NCBI GenBank assembly: GCA_001443375.1
Contig: LDXM01000001.1
Span: 24,533 to 88,532, forward strand
DNA: 64,000 nt
Direction: 5' to 3'
Source of the DNA: Chloroflexi bacterium CSP1-4
GTDB taxonomy: Bacteria; Chloroflexota; Limnocylindria; Limnocylindrales; CSP1-4
Shown piece after piece: positions 46,825-54,652 of this stretch. The first letter of the stretch is position 1, and every line of letters begins with the position of its first letter. A program made the translations under genes and the position numbers. Below the pieces are notes generated by a model. The model was not told the DNA's origin. It did not search any database and worked only from the letters and a program-made list of their open reading frames with translations.

Positions 46825-47895
46825 ATGGGCGAGGCGACGGTCATCATCCTGCACCCGGGCGCGGACGGCGAGGGGCCGCTCACGAGGCTGCTGGCCGAGG
46901 CCCGCGATCGCCTCGTGGCACACCAGGCGCGGCTCTTCGAGCACGCAGGAGTCCATGTCGTGCGGATCGAGCGCGGTGCGCGCGAGGCCAGCTTCGGAGA
47001 GCGGCTGGTGGCGCTGGCCGGGGGTGTGCCGGGTGGGCTCATCATCCTGGGTGGCGGCGCCGTGCCGCGCCTGTCGCCGGCCGACGTGCGACGGCTCGTT
47101 GCGGTGGCAGGCGGTGGCGGCCGTCGCGCGCTCACCAACAATCGCTATTCGTCCGACGTGTGCGCCGTCTCCGACGCGGGCGCCCTGCGCGACCTGTCGC
47201 CGCTCCGCGGCGACAACGCCCTGCCCCGCTGGCTCGCCGAGCGCGCGGGATTCGCTGTCGAGGAGCTGACCGGACGCGAGCGGCTGGCGCTGGACCTCGA
47301 TGCGCCGCTCGACCTGGCGCTCGTCGCGCTGCTGCGGCGCCCGCCGGCGGGCCTGGGCCGGCTCGCGCGCGAGCGGGGCCTGGCCGTGCCGCGCCTCGAG
47401 GAGTTGCGGGCGCTGGCCGCCGATCCGCGGCGGGAGCTGCTCGTCTTCGGCCGAGCCTCGTCACGGACGCTGGCCTGGTTGGAGCGCCACGTCGCGTGCC
47501 GAGTCCGCTTCCTGGCCGAGGAGCGCGGCCTCCGCACGGCGGCTCCCGGGCAACGCCCGCCGCGCGCCACGTTGGGGCGGCTACTGGCAGATCGGGGTCC
47601 CGCGGCCCTGGCCGACGTCGTGGCCGAGCTGGCCGACGGCGCCGTCCTCGACTCGCGCGTGCTCCTCGCCGATCGCCTCGGCGCCGACGAGCACCGCTGG
47701 CCCGCCGCCGAGGACCGCTTCGCCTCGGACCTCCTGCGGGCGGGGGACGTGAGCGATCCGTGGTTGCGCGAGCTCACGGCCTCGGCGGCAGCGGCGGCCG
47801 TGCCGGTCCTGCTCGGCGGTCACTCGCTCGTGGGACCAGGGCTGCCCTTGCTGCTCCGCCAGGATCGGGGCACGGTCCATTCCCGTGGGGCATAG
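46825..47895 (+). CDS. conserved protein, possible nucleotidyltransferase-like fold
   Basis: 356 residues, cytosolic, no membrane segment. VIILHPGADGEGPLTRLL at the start, GGLIILGGGAVPRL and ALTNNRYSSDVCAVSDAG, followed by RGDNALPRWLAE, recall MobA/CofC-like nucleotidyltransferases, but the glycine-rich nucleotide motif of those enzymes is not clear. The second half (about 190-356) has no recognised similarity. It is divergent from folK. Function should be regarded as unknown. Confidence 0.6.
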   Translation: MGEATVIILHPGADGEGPLTRLLAEARDRLVAHQARLFEHAGVHVVRIERGAREASFGERLVALAGGVPGGLIILGGGAVPRLSPADVRRLVAVAGGGGRRALTNNRYSSDVCAVSDAGALRDLSPLRGDNALPRWLAERAGFAVEELTGRERLALDLDAPLDLALVALLRRPPAGLGRLARERGLAVPRLEELRALAADPRRELLVFGRASSRTLAWLERHVACRVRFLAEERGLRTAAPGQRPPRATLGRLLADRGPAALADVVAELADGAVLDSRVLLADRLGADEHRWPAAEDRFASDLLRAGDVSDPWLRELTASAAAAAVPVLLGGHSLVGPGLPLLLRQDRGTVHSRGA

Positions 47896-48129
47896 CCACG
47901 CACCCAGCGGCGTGTCCGAGACGGTTCGGACGGCGCGAGGCGTCATGACAGACCAGAGATCACGCTCGACGATGCCGCACCAGAGCTCGATCGCGCCGTC
48001 CGACGCGCGTTTCGGGTCCGGCCTGCAGGCCGTCCGGCCCCCTGCCTCAAGGACCATGCCTATCGGGAATGGCATCAGGCCTTTAGACGGCCGGGGCCGC
48101 TGACGCTGAGGCGATCCACGTCGTCGGGT
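47896..48129. other. gene-free gap before the nuo operon with several inverted repeats
   Basis: No coding frame is convincing in the 361-base gap 47896-48256. It contains small inverted repeats: GTCCG/CGGAC near 47910, the 12-base palindrome GGCCTGCAGGCC near 48023, and ATGCC/GGCAT near 48057. They may include a terminator for the upstream gene; no T-run is present. Confidence 0.4.
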
Positions 48130-48160
48130 TTGCGACCGCCGCGGACGCGCACGCTAGAAT
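48130..48160 (+). promoter_or_regulatory. promoter of the nuo operon
   Basis: TAGAAT at 48155-48160 with TTGCGA at 48130-48135 (spacer 19, slightly long). Transcription would begin near 48167, leaving a leader of about 90 bases before nuoA. Confidence 0.55.
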
Positions 48161-48195
48161 GGCCGCGCGTGCCGGGAGACGCTCGCATGCCCTGC

Positions 48196-48250
48196 CTCGA
48201 TGCGTCCCGCCCGCCCGCGCCGACCCCGCCCACGCAGCTCGACGCATGAG
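48196..48250 (+). promoter_or_regulatory. hairpin covering the nuoA ribosome-binding site
   Basis: CTC-g-ATGCGTC (48196-48206) pairs with GACGCATGAG (48241-48250): ten base pairs with a one-base bulge and a 34-base C-rich loop. The right arm contains GAG of the GAGG ribosome-binding site (48248-48251), five bases before the nuoA GTG. Folding would hide it. Confidence 0.5.
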
Positions 48251-48256
48251 GACCGC

Positions 48257-48613
48257 GTGACTGGACTCTGGTACGTGCTCGGCTTCGCCTTCGCCGGGTT
48301 CACGTTCGTCTTCATCACGATCGGCGCTGCCTGGCTCCTCAGCCACCGTACCCGCGGCGACCGCCACAAGGGCTTGCCCTACGAGTCGGGCATCGACACC
48401 TTCGGCGATACGTGGGGCCGTTTCGGGCTCTCCTTCTACATCTACGCCCTGCTCTTCGTCGCCTTCGACATCGAGGTCGTCTTCATCTACCTCTGGGCGC
48501 TGGTCTTCCAGGACCTGCTGGTGGGGGGCTTCGTGAGCATGCTCATCTTCGTGGGCGTCCTGCTGGTCGGCCTGGGCTACGCCTGGCGCAAGGGGGTCCT
48601 GACGTGGAAGTGA
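48257..48613 (+). CDS. nuoA: NADH-quinone oxidoreductase subunit A
   Basis: Small membrane subunit of complex I, 118 residues with three helices. LPYESGIDTFGDTWGRFGLSFYIYALLFVAFDIEVVFIYLWAL contains the family signature with conserved acidic residues. The GTG at 48257 is used, preceded by GAGG. It is the first gene of an operon running A-B-C-D-H-(I/E)-F-(G)-J-K-L-M-N; nuoB overlaps it by four bases. Confidence 0.95.
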   Translation: MTGLWYVLGFAFAGFTFVFITIGAAWLLSHRTRGDRHKGLPYESGIDTFGDTWGRFGLSFYIYALLFVAFDIEVVFIYLWALVFQDLLVGGFVSMLIFVGVLLVGLGYAWRKGVLTWK

Positions 48614-49299
48614 CCCTCGAGGGCAGCGGCACGACGGCGCTGGTCCCGGCCCCCGAGAACGAGGTCGTCGAGCCCATCGTCCTGCCCAACACGGTCTGGA
48701 CGCCGGCCGACCCGAGCGCCTACGGCGGTGGCCGCCCGCCCGCGGACACCCACCTGCGCGAGTGGGAGGCGACCGGCGCCCATGGCGACGACGCGCGCTG
48801 GGGCGCCCTGGACGTCATCCCGACCAAGGCCGACTACGTCCTCGACCTCATCCGCGTCAACAGCCTCTGGCCGCTCCTCTCGGGGCTGGCCTGCTGCGCC
48901 ATGGAGATGATGTCCGCGGCCACGTCGCGCAACGACATGGACCGCTTCAACATGTTCCCCTTCCGCGCCAGCCCGCGCCAGGCGGACGTGCTCATCGTGG
49001 CAGGCACGCTGACGACGAAGATGGCCGGTCCGCTGGTCCGCCTCTGGGAGCAGATGCCGGAGCCGAAATGGTGCGTGGCCATGGGCGACTGCACCTGCTC
49101 CGGTGGCCGCTACAAGCGCTCCTACGCGACGATCCAGGGCATCGATCGCCTGATGCCGGTGGATGTCTACGTGCCCGGTTGCCCGCCGCGGCCGGAGGGG
49201 CTGATCTACGGCATGCTGAAGCTGCAGCAGCTGATCATGGACCGCCGGGGCCAGTGGCGCGATCGCCGCATCGGCCCCAGCGTGCCGGACGGCGTCTGA
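48610..49299 (+). CDS. nuoB: NADH-quinone oxidoreductase subunit B
   Basis: Carries the terminal 4Fe-4S cluster N2 next to the quinone site. 229 residues with the adjacent cysteines in [10 protein letters not shown], the third in GDCTCSGG and the fourth in VPGCPPRPE. The N-terminal 45 residues are an extension without known role. The GTG at 48610 overlaps the nuoA stop (GTGA); a GTG two codons earlier is also possible. Confidence 0.95.
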   Translation: MTLEGSGTTALVPAPENEVVEPIVLPNTVWTPADPSAYGGGRPPADTHLREWEATGAHGDDARWGALDVIPTKADYVLDLIRVNSLWPLLSGLACCAMEMMSAATSRNDMDRFNMFPFRASPRQADVLIVAGTLTTKMAGPLVRLWEQMPEPKWCVAMGDCTCSGGRYKRSYATIQGIDRLMPVDVYVPGCPPRPEGLIYGMLKLQQLIMDRRGQWRDRRIGPSVPDGV

Positions 49300-49319
49300 G
49301 CGACGGGAGGAGTCGCGCC

Positions 49320-49868
49320 ATCGACAGCGCACTGAAGCGCCGCCTCGAGGCCACGCTCGGCGAGCGGCTGTACGGTCCCGTGGCGCAGCGCCATGACACG
49401 ACCGAGATCCGCGTCGCGCCCGGCGACGTTGCGGCCGTCATGCGCACCCTGCACGACGACCCCGACCTCCGCTTCCGGCTCCTGGCGGACATCTGCGGCG
49501 TCGACACCGGCACGACGATGCAGGTCGTCTACCACCTGTGGTCGGACACGACGCCGGACTGGCTGCGTGTCATCGCCGCGGACCTCGACCGCGACGATCC
49601 GCGCGTGCCCTCGATCACCTTCCTGTGGAAGGGCGCCGAGTGGGGCGAGCGCGAGGCCTATGACATGTTCGGCATCGTCTTCGAGGGCAACCGCGACCTT
49701 CGTCGCATCTACATGCCGCCCGACTACACCAGCTTCCCGCTGCGCAAGGACTTCCTGCTGCCCGACGACGCGTCACGCTCGCCGGGTATGGGCGTGCGCC
49801 ACATGGAGCAGGCGCGCAGGCCGGCCGACGCCCCGGCCGCCGCGCCACGCAGCGCGAAGGCCGGCTGA
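49320..49868 (+). CDS. nuoC: NADH-quinone oxidoreductase subunit C, apparent ATC start
   Basis: Peripheral subunit linking the arms of complex I, 182 residues, with FLWKGAEWGEREAYDMFGI and RIYMPPDYTSFPLRKDF. GGGAGGAG at 49305-49312 is seven bases before an ATC codon at 49320, which begins the natural-looking N-terminus (I)DSALKRRLEATLGERLYG. No ATG, GTG or TTG suits this position; the first GTG (49379) would remove about 20 residues. Either ATC is used as a start or an ATG has been altered or misread. nuoD starts two bases after the stop. Confidence 0.9.
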   Translation: MDSALKRRLEATLGERLYGPVAQRHDTTEIRVAPGDVAAVMRTLHDDPDLRFRLLADICGVDTGTTMQVVYHLWSDTTPDWLRVIAADLDRDDPRVPSITFLWKGAEWGEREAYDMFGIVFEGNRDLRRIYMPPDYTSFPLRKDFLLPDDASRSPGMGVRHMEQARRPADAPAAAPRSAKAG

Positions 49869-49870
49869 AC

Positions 49871-51097
49871 GTGTCGACCACGCCGCAGGCGCGCGTCCGT
49901 TCGCTCGACGACCCGGAGCTCTACGTCGAGACGCCGGCCACGATCTTCGACGCCATCCCGCCCTACCCGCCGCGCACCGAGCGCGAGGCCGAGTTCTACT
50001 CGGTCCGCGAGGGCGAGATGCTCATCAACCTGGGCCCGCAGCACCCCTCGACCCACGGCGTCCTGCGCGTCGTGTTGAAGATCGACGGCGAGCGCGTGGT
50101 GGACCTCGACCCGGTGCTGGGCTACCTCCACCGGGGCGTGGAGAAGATCTGCGAGAACAGCGACTGGCACATGGTCGTGAGCCACTGCGACCCGCTCGAG
50201 TACATCGCCTCGATGTTCAGCGAGCTGGTGCCGGTGATGGCCGCCGAGAAGCTGCTCGACGTCGAGGTGCCGCGCCGGGCGGAGTACATCCGCGTCCTCG
50301 CCTGCGAGCTGAACCGGATCTCCAGCCACGCCCTCTTCATGGGCTGGCTGGCGCTCGACCTGGGCGGCCTCACGCCGATCCTCTACGGCTTCATCGAGCG
50401 CGACGAGATCGTCGAGATGCTGGCCGCGCTGACGGGCCAGAAGCTGCTCTTCAACTACATGCGCATCGGCGGCGTGAACGGCGACCTGAACCACGAGTTC
50501 ATGAGCCGCCTGGGCGACTGGATGGGCCACGCGGCGCAGCGCATCGAGGACAGCCAGACGCTGATCAACGAGAACGAGATCTTCGTCAAGCGGACGCGCG
50601 GCCTGGGCGTCATCGACCGCGAGACGGCCCTGCGCATGTGCCTCTCCGGCCCCCCGCTGCGCGCCACCGGCATCCCCTACGACGTCCGCCGGGCGCACCC
50701 CTACGGCGTCTACCCCGAGCTGGAGTTCGAGATCCCGACGCGCGAGGAGGGTGACTCCTATGCGCGCTACCAGCTTCACCTCGACGAGATCAAGCAGAGC
50801 ATCCACATCATCGACCAGGTGCTCCACAAGCTGCCCGACGGCCCGGTCATGGCCAAGCTGCCGCGCCTGCTGCGGCCGCGGCCGGGGCGCGCCTTCGCGG
50901 CCATCGAGAGCCCGCGGGGCCAGTACGCCGTCTACGCCATGAGCGACGGCACCGATCAGCCCTTCCGGCTGCGCATCCACGACCCGTCGTACTTCAACCT
51001 GCAATCCGTGGGCCTGCTGACGCCGGGCCACCTCATCGCCGACACGATGGCCATCATGGCCAGCCTGGACCCGATCATGGGCGGCGTCGACAAGTGA
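49871..51097 (+). CDS. nuoD: NADH-quinone oxidoreductase subunit D
   Basis: 49-kDa subunit homologue forming the quinone-reduction chamber with NuoB. 408 residues; NLGPQHPSTHGVLRVVL near residue 56, LGYLHRGVEKICEN and the C-terminal DPIMGGVDK are conserved. It is not fused to NuoC. Starts with GTG; the stop overlaps the nuoH start. Confidence 0.96.
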   Translation: MSTTPQARVRSLDDPELYVETPATIFDAIPPYPPRTEREAEFYSVREGEMLINLGPQHPSTHGVLRVVLKIDGERVVDLDPVLGYLHRGVEKICENSDWHMVVSHCDPLEYIASMFSELVPVMAAEKLLDVEVPRRAEYIRVLACELNRISSHALFMGWLALDLGGLTPILYGFIERDEIVEMLAALTGQKLLFNYMRIGGVNGDLNHEFMSRLGDWMGHAAQRIEDSQTLINENEIFVKRTRGLGVIDRETALRMCLSGPPLRATGIPYDVRRAHPYGVYPELEFEIPTREEGDSYARYQLHLDEIKQSIHIIDQVLHKLPDGPVMAKLPRLLRPRPGRAFAAIESPRGQYAVYAMSDGTDQPFRLRIHDPSYFNLQSVGLLTPGHLIADTMAIMASLDPIMGGVDK

Positions 51098-52479
51098 TGA
51101 CGCTGACGCGCTCCTGGAGCCGCCTCACGCCGGCCGGCAAGATCGTCGTGCCGCTGCTGGCGATCGTCGTGGCGCTGACGGTGGCGCTGCTGCTGGGCAT
51201 GGTCACGGGCATCGTGCCGGCCATCACGGGCGCGGTCCTGGACACGCTCGAGGCGAACGTCGGGATCGTGCGCTTCGTGGTCGCCATCCTGGCAGTGCTG
51301 CTCTTCACCATCCCCACGGCCTTCATCGTCGGCTACCTCGAGTTGAAGGCCATCGCCTTCATGAACCTGCGCCTCGGTCCCAACCGCGTCGGCCCCTGGG
51401 GCACGCTGGCGGCGGCCTTCCACGGCTTCAAGATCCTGGCCAAGGAGGACTTCACCCCGACCGGCGCCGACGTGCCGGTCTTCACGCTGGCCCCGGCGGT
51501 CGTCTTCCTGGCGCCGGTGCTGGCCTTCCTCGTGCTGCCCTTCGCGCCGGGGCTCTTCGGCCAGGACATGAACATCGCCCTGCTCTACTTCTTCGCCATG
51601 GGCGGACTGGGCGTGGTGGGGCTGATGATGGCCGGCTGGTCGAGCTTCAACAAGTACAGCCTGCTGGGCGCCCTGCGGGCGGCGGCGCAGATCATCAGCT
51701 ACGAGATCCCGCTCACGCTCTCGGTCGTGGGGCTGATCCTCCTGGCCGGCACGCTGAGCCTCAACCAGATCGTGCTGAACCAGCAAGGCAGCTTCCTCGA
51801 CTGGTACGTGTGGCAGCAGCCGCTGGGCTTCGCCATCTTCTTCATCGCGGCCACCGCCGAGGGCAACCGCACTCCCTTCGACCTGACCGAGGCCGACAGC
51901 GAGATCGTGGCCGGCTTCGCCACCGAGTACAGCGGCATGCGCTTCGGCTTCTTCTACTTCGCCGAGTACGTCAACGTCTTCCTGCTCTCGGCACTGACGG
52001 TCGTGCTCTACTTCGGCGGCTGGCTGGCGCCCATCGACATCGGCGCCGTGCTGCACCAGGTCGGCCTGACCTTCGACCCCGCGCTCGACCCGGGCAGCCT
52101 CGGCCTGGGGCTGCTGCTGGGCATCCTCATCGTGCCGCCGCTGGCCATCGTCGCCCTGGCCCTGCCCTTCTGGGCCTTCAGGAGCGGCCTGCCCTTCTGG
52201 AAGGCGCTGGTCGTCGGCTTCCTGCTCTTCAACGTCATCGCCGCCGGCGCCACGCTGCTCTGGGCCGTGGCCAGCTTCGAGGTCGTGGAGGGGCTGCTCT
52301 GGTTCATGGCCAAGACGTACGTCTTCGTGGCCATCCTCGTGTGGATGCGCGCCACGCTGCCCCGGGTGCGCATCGACCAGCTCATGGGCTTCGCCTGGAA
52401 GTGGCTCCTGCCCGCGGCGCTGGTCAACCTCTTCGTGACCGCCCTGGCCCTCATCGTCATCGACGCAGTGAAGGGCTGA
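51097..52479 (+). CDS. nuoH: NADH-quinone oxidoreductase subunit H
   Basis: Membrane subunit joining the peripheral and membrane arms. About 460 residues with nine or so helices, longer than most NuoH because of an extra N-terminal hydrophobic region and C-terminal segments. LRLGPNRVGPWG and EGNRTPFDLTEADSEIVAGF are the quinone-tunnel signatures. The ATG at 51097 overlaps the nuoD TGA; a GTG directly before it is an alternative. It comes before the iron-sulfur genes, unlike the usual G-H-I order. Confidence 0.94.
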   Translation: MTLTRSWSRLTPAGKIVVPLLAIVVALTVALLLGMVTGIVPAITGAVLDTLEANVGIVRFVVAILAVLLFTIPTAFIVGYLELKAIAFMNLRLGPNRVGPWGTLAAAFHGFKILAKEDFTPTGADVPVFTLAPAVVFLAPVLAFLVLPFAPGLFGQDMNIALLYFFAMGGLGVVGLMMAGWSSFNKYSLLGALRAAAQIISYEIPLTLSVVGLILLAGTLSLNQIVLNQQGSFLDWYVWQQPLGFAIFFIAATAEGNRTPFDLTEADSEIVAGFATEYSGMRFGFFYFAEYVNVFLLSALTVVLYFGGWLAPIDIGAVLHQVGLTFDPALDPGSLGLGLLLGILIVPPLAIVALALPFWAFRSGLPFWKALVVGFLLFNVIAAGATLLWAVASFEVVEGLLWFMAKTYVFVAILVWMRATLPRVRIDQLMGFAWKWLLPAALVNLFVTALALIVIDAVKG

Positions 52480-52483
52480 GGCG

Positions 52484-53326
52484 ATGGACTTCAAGACCCT
52501 CGTGCCGGGCATCGGGATCCTCAAGGGCATGGCCCTGACCATGCGCCGCATGTTCCAGGCCAAGGTGACGGTCCAGTACCCCGAGGTGGTGCAGGACATC
52601 TCGCCACGCCACCGCGGCCGGCTGCAGCTGCTCTACGACGAGTACGGCACCCTGAAGTGCGAGACCTGCTTCCAGTGCGCCGCGGCCTGCCCCATCGAGT
52701 GCATCGACATGGGCGGCGTGGACACGAAGAGCCGCTTCCACGTCCACTGGGGCCCCGCCGAGCAGTACGCCGAGCGGCGCGAGGAGTCGGCCCTGCGCCG
52801 CTCCGGGCGCCCGGTCCCCGACCGCACCTTCGATCCCTTCGCCGCCATCGACACGGCGGCCCTGGATCGCATCTTGGCAGAGGAGGACTACGACCCACGG
52901 CGCATGCTGACCATCCTGGAGCGGACGCAGGACGCCTACGGGTCCCTCACGGTCGCCGCGCTGAAGCACATCAGCCACGGCACCGGCGCCTGGTACGCCG
53001 AGATCTACGGCACGGCCAGCTTCTACGACCACCTCCGTCTGGAGGAGGCGAGCGGCCACGTCTTCGCCATCTGCCGCTGCCCGGCCTGCACCTTCCGCGG
53101 TGCCGGACGCGTGGTGGCCGCACTGGAGGCTGCGCTCTCCACGCGCTTCGGGCAGGCCAGTCCGGAGGGCGCGGTGCGCCTCGAGCCGGGCGACTGCCAC
53201 GGCGCCTCGCCGGAGCGCGCCCTCGTGACGCTCGACGGCGAGGTCGTCCACGACGTCGCGCCCGACGCGGTCGCGCGCATGGCGTCCCAGCTCCGCGCCG
53301 CCCACGCCACGGCGGGTCGCGCATGA
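52484..53326 (+). CDS. fusion of the N-terminal half of NuoI with a NuoE-like domain
   Basis: 280 residues. Residues 1-90 resemble NuoI but carry only one 4Fe-4S motif (Cys59, 62, 65, 69 in CETCFQCAAACP); the second motif of NuoI is missing. Residues about 120-280 follow the NuoE thioredoxin-like fold (ISHGTGAWYAEIYGTASFYDHL). Of the four 2Fe-2S ligands, Cys197, Cys202 and Cys238 are present but the fourth is Ser242 (CHGAS for CxGAC). Cys199 is an extra cysteine. The domain lies between nuoH and nuoF, overlapping nuoF by four bases. The cluster may be lost or altered. Confidence 0.88.
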   Translation: MDFKTLVPGIGILKGMALTMRRMFQAKVTVQYPEVVQDISPRHRGRLQLLYDEYGTLKCETCFQCAAACPIECIDMGGVDTKSRFHVHWGPAEQYAERREESALRRSGRPVPDRTFDPFAAIDTAALDRILAEEDYDPRRMLTILERTQDAYGSLTVAALKHISHGTGAWYAEIYGTASFYDHLRLEEASGHVFAICRCPACTFRGAGRVVAALEAALSTRFGQASPEGAVRLEPGDCHGASPERALVTLDGEVVHDVAPDAVARMASQLRAAHATAGRA

Positions 53327-54648
53327 CGCAGCGCATCCTCGCCGGCAGGAAGGGCTGGCCGAGGGTCGTCCTCGCCCGGGCCGGCGCCTACGATCCCGAC
53401 GCGGGTCTGGCCGCGGCCGAGAACGCCGGCGCCTGGAGCGCCTGGCGCAAGGCGGTCGCCGACCTCGCCCCGGAGACGGTCATCCGCTTCGTCGGCGAGG
53501 CCGGGCTGCGTGGCCGGGGCGGCGCCGGCTACCCCGCCGCCGACAAGTGGCGCACCTGCCGGGCGCAGCCGGCGGCGCGGCGCCATGTCGTGGCCAACGG
53601 CTACGGCGCGGACCCCGGGGCGGCCACCGACCGGACGTTGCTGGAGCAGGACCCGCACGGGGTCCTGGAGGGCCTCGCCCTGGCCGCCTTCGCCGTGGGC
53701 GCGACGAGGGCCTACGTGGCCGTGCGGGCGGACGCGACCGTGGTCGTGCGGCGCCTGGCGGCCGCCATCCGCGAGGCGGAGGAGGCCGGGCTCATCGGCA
53801 GCGACGCGCTCGGCGCGGGCTTCGACCTGCACGTCGAGCTGCGTGAGCTGCAGGGCGCCTTCGTGCTCGGCGAGGAGACCGTCCTGCTGCGCGCCCTGGA
53901 GGGCAAGCGCGGCATGCCCGACCAGCGGCCGCCCTACCCGGCGGTGAAGGGCCTGTGGGGCGAGCCGACCGTCGTCAACAACGTGCAGACCCTCGCCGCC
54001 GTGCCCTGGATCCTGGCCAACGGGCCGGCCGCCCACCGCGCCATCGGCGCCGCCGATTCGCCGGGCACCGCCCTGGTACAGGTCAGCGGCGCGGTCAAGA
54101 TGCCGGGGGTGCTCGAGGTGCCCATGGGCACGCCGCTGAAGCAGATCGTCGCCGCGGCCGGCGGCGCCACCGGCGAGCTGAAGGCCGTCCTGGTGGGCGG
54201 CCCCTCGGGCGGCTTCCTCCCCGCCGAGCGGCTCGACCTCCCGTACTCCCACGCCGCGCTGGCCGGGGCTGGAGCCATCGTCGGCTCGGGGACCGTGCTC
54301 GTGGTGGACGGCAGCGCCTGCATCGTCGAGCTGGCCACGCTCCTCGAGCGCTTCATGAGCGACGAGTCGTGCGGCAAGTGCATCCCCTGCCGCATCGGCA
54401 CGCGCCGCCTGACCGAGATCGGCGAGCGCTTCATCGGCGGCCGGCCGCGCCCCAACGACGTGCAGCTCCTCGGCGACCTGGCCGCGGACGTCCGCGACGG
54501 CTCGCTCTGCGGGCACGGCATCACGGCGCCCAATCCGCTCGTGAGCGGGATGCGCTACTTCGCCGCGGAGTTCGAGGACCACATCCTCCGCAGCACGTGC
54601 CCGGCCGGCGTGTGCACCCCGTTGCGTGTCGCCGGAGGCACCGCCTGA
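53323..54648 (+). CDS. nuoF: NADH-quinone oxidoreductase subunit F, variant active site
   Basis: 441 residues. FMN-binding GEAGLRGRGGAGYPAADKW near residues 58-76 and GEETVLLRALEGKRG are conserved, and the N3 4Fe-4S ligands Cys350, 353, 356 and 396 are intact (SCGKCIPCRIGT). The highly conserved NADEGEPG segment at the flavin/NADH site reads NGYGADPG (92-99), removing one glutamate and changing another to aspartate. Electron donor specificity may therefore differ from NADH. Starts with ATG overlapping the preceding stop. Confidence 0.92.
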   Translation: MTQRILAGRKGWPRVVLARAGAYDPDAGLAAAENAGAWSAWRKAVADLAPETVIRFVGEAGLRGRGGAGYPAADKWRTCRAQPAARRHVVANGYGADPGAATDRTLLEQDPHGVLEGLALAAFAVGATRAYVAVRADATVVVRRLAAAIREAEEAGLIGSDALGAGFDLHVELRELQGAFVLGEETVLLRALEGKRGMPDQRPPYPAVKGLWGEPTVVNNVQTLAAVPWILANGPAAHRAIGAADSPGTALVQVSGAVKMPGVLEVPMGTPLKQIVAAAGGATGELKAVLVGGPSGGFLPAERLDLPYSHAALAGAGAIVGSGTVLVVDGSACIVELATLLERFMSDESCGKCIPCRIGTRRLTEIGERFIGGRPRPNDVQLLGDLAADVRDGSLCGHGITAPNPLVSGMRYFAAEFEDHILRSTCPAGVCTPLRVAGGTA

Positions 54649-54652
54649 CCCC

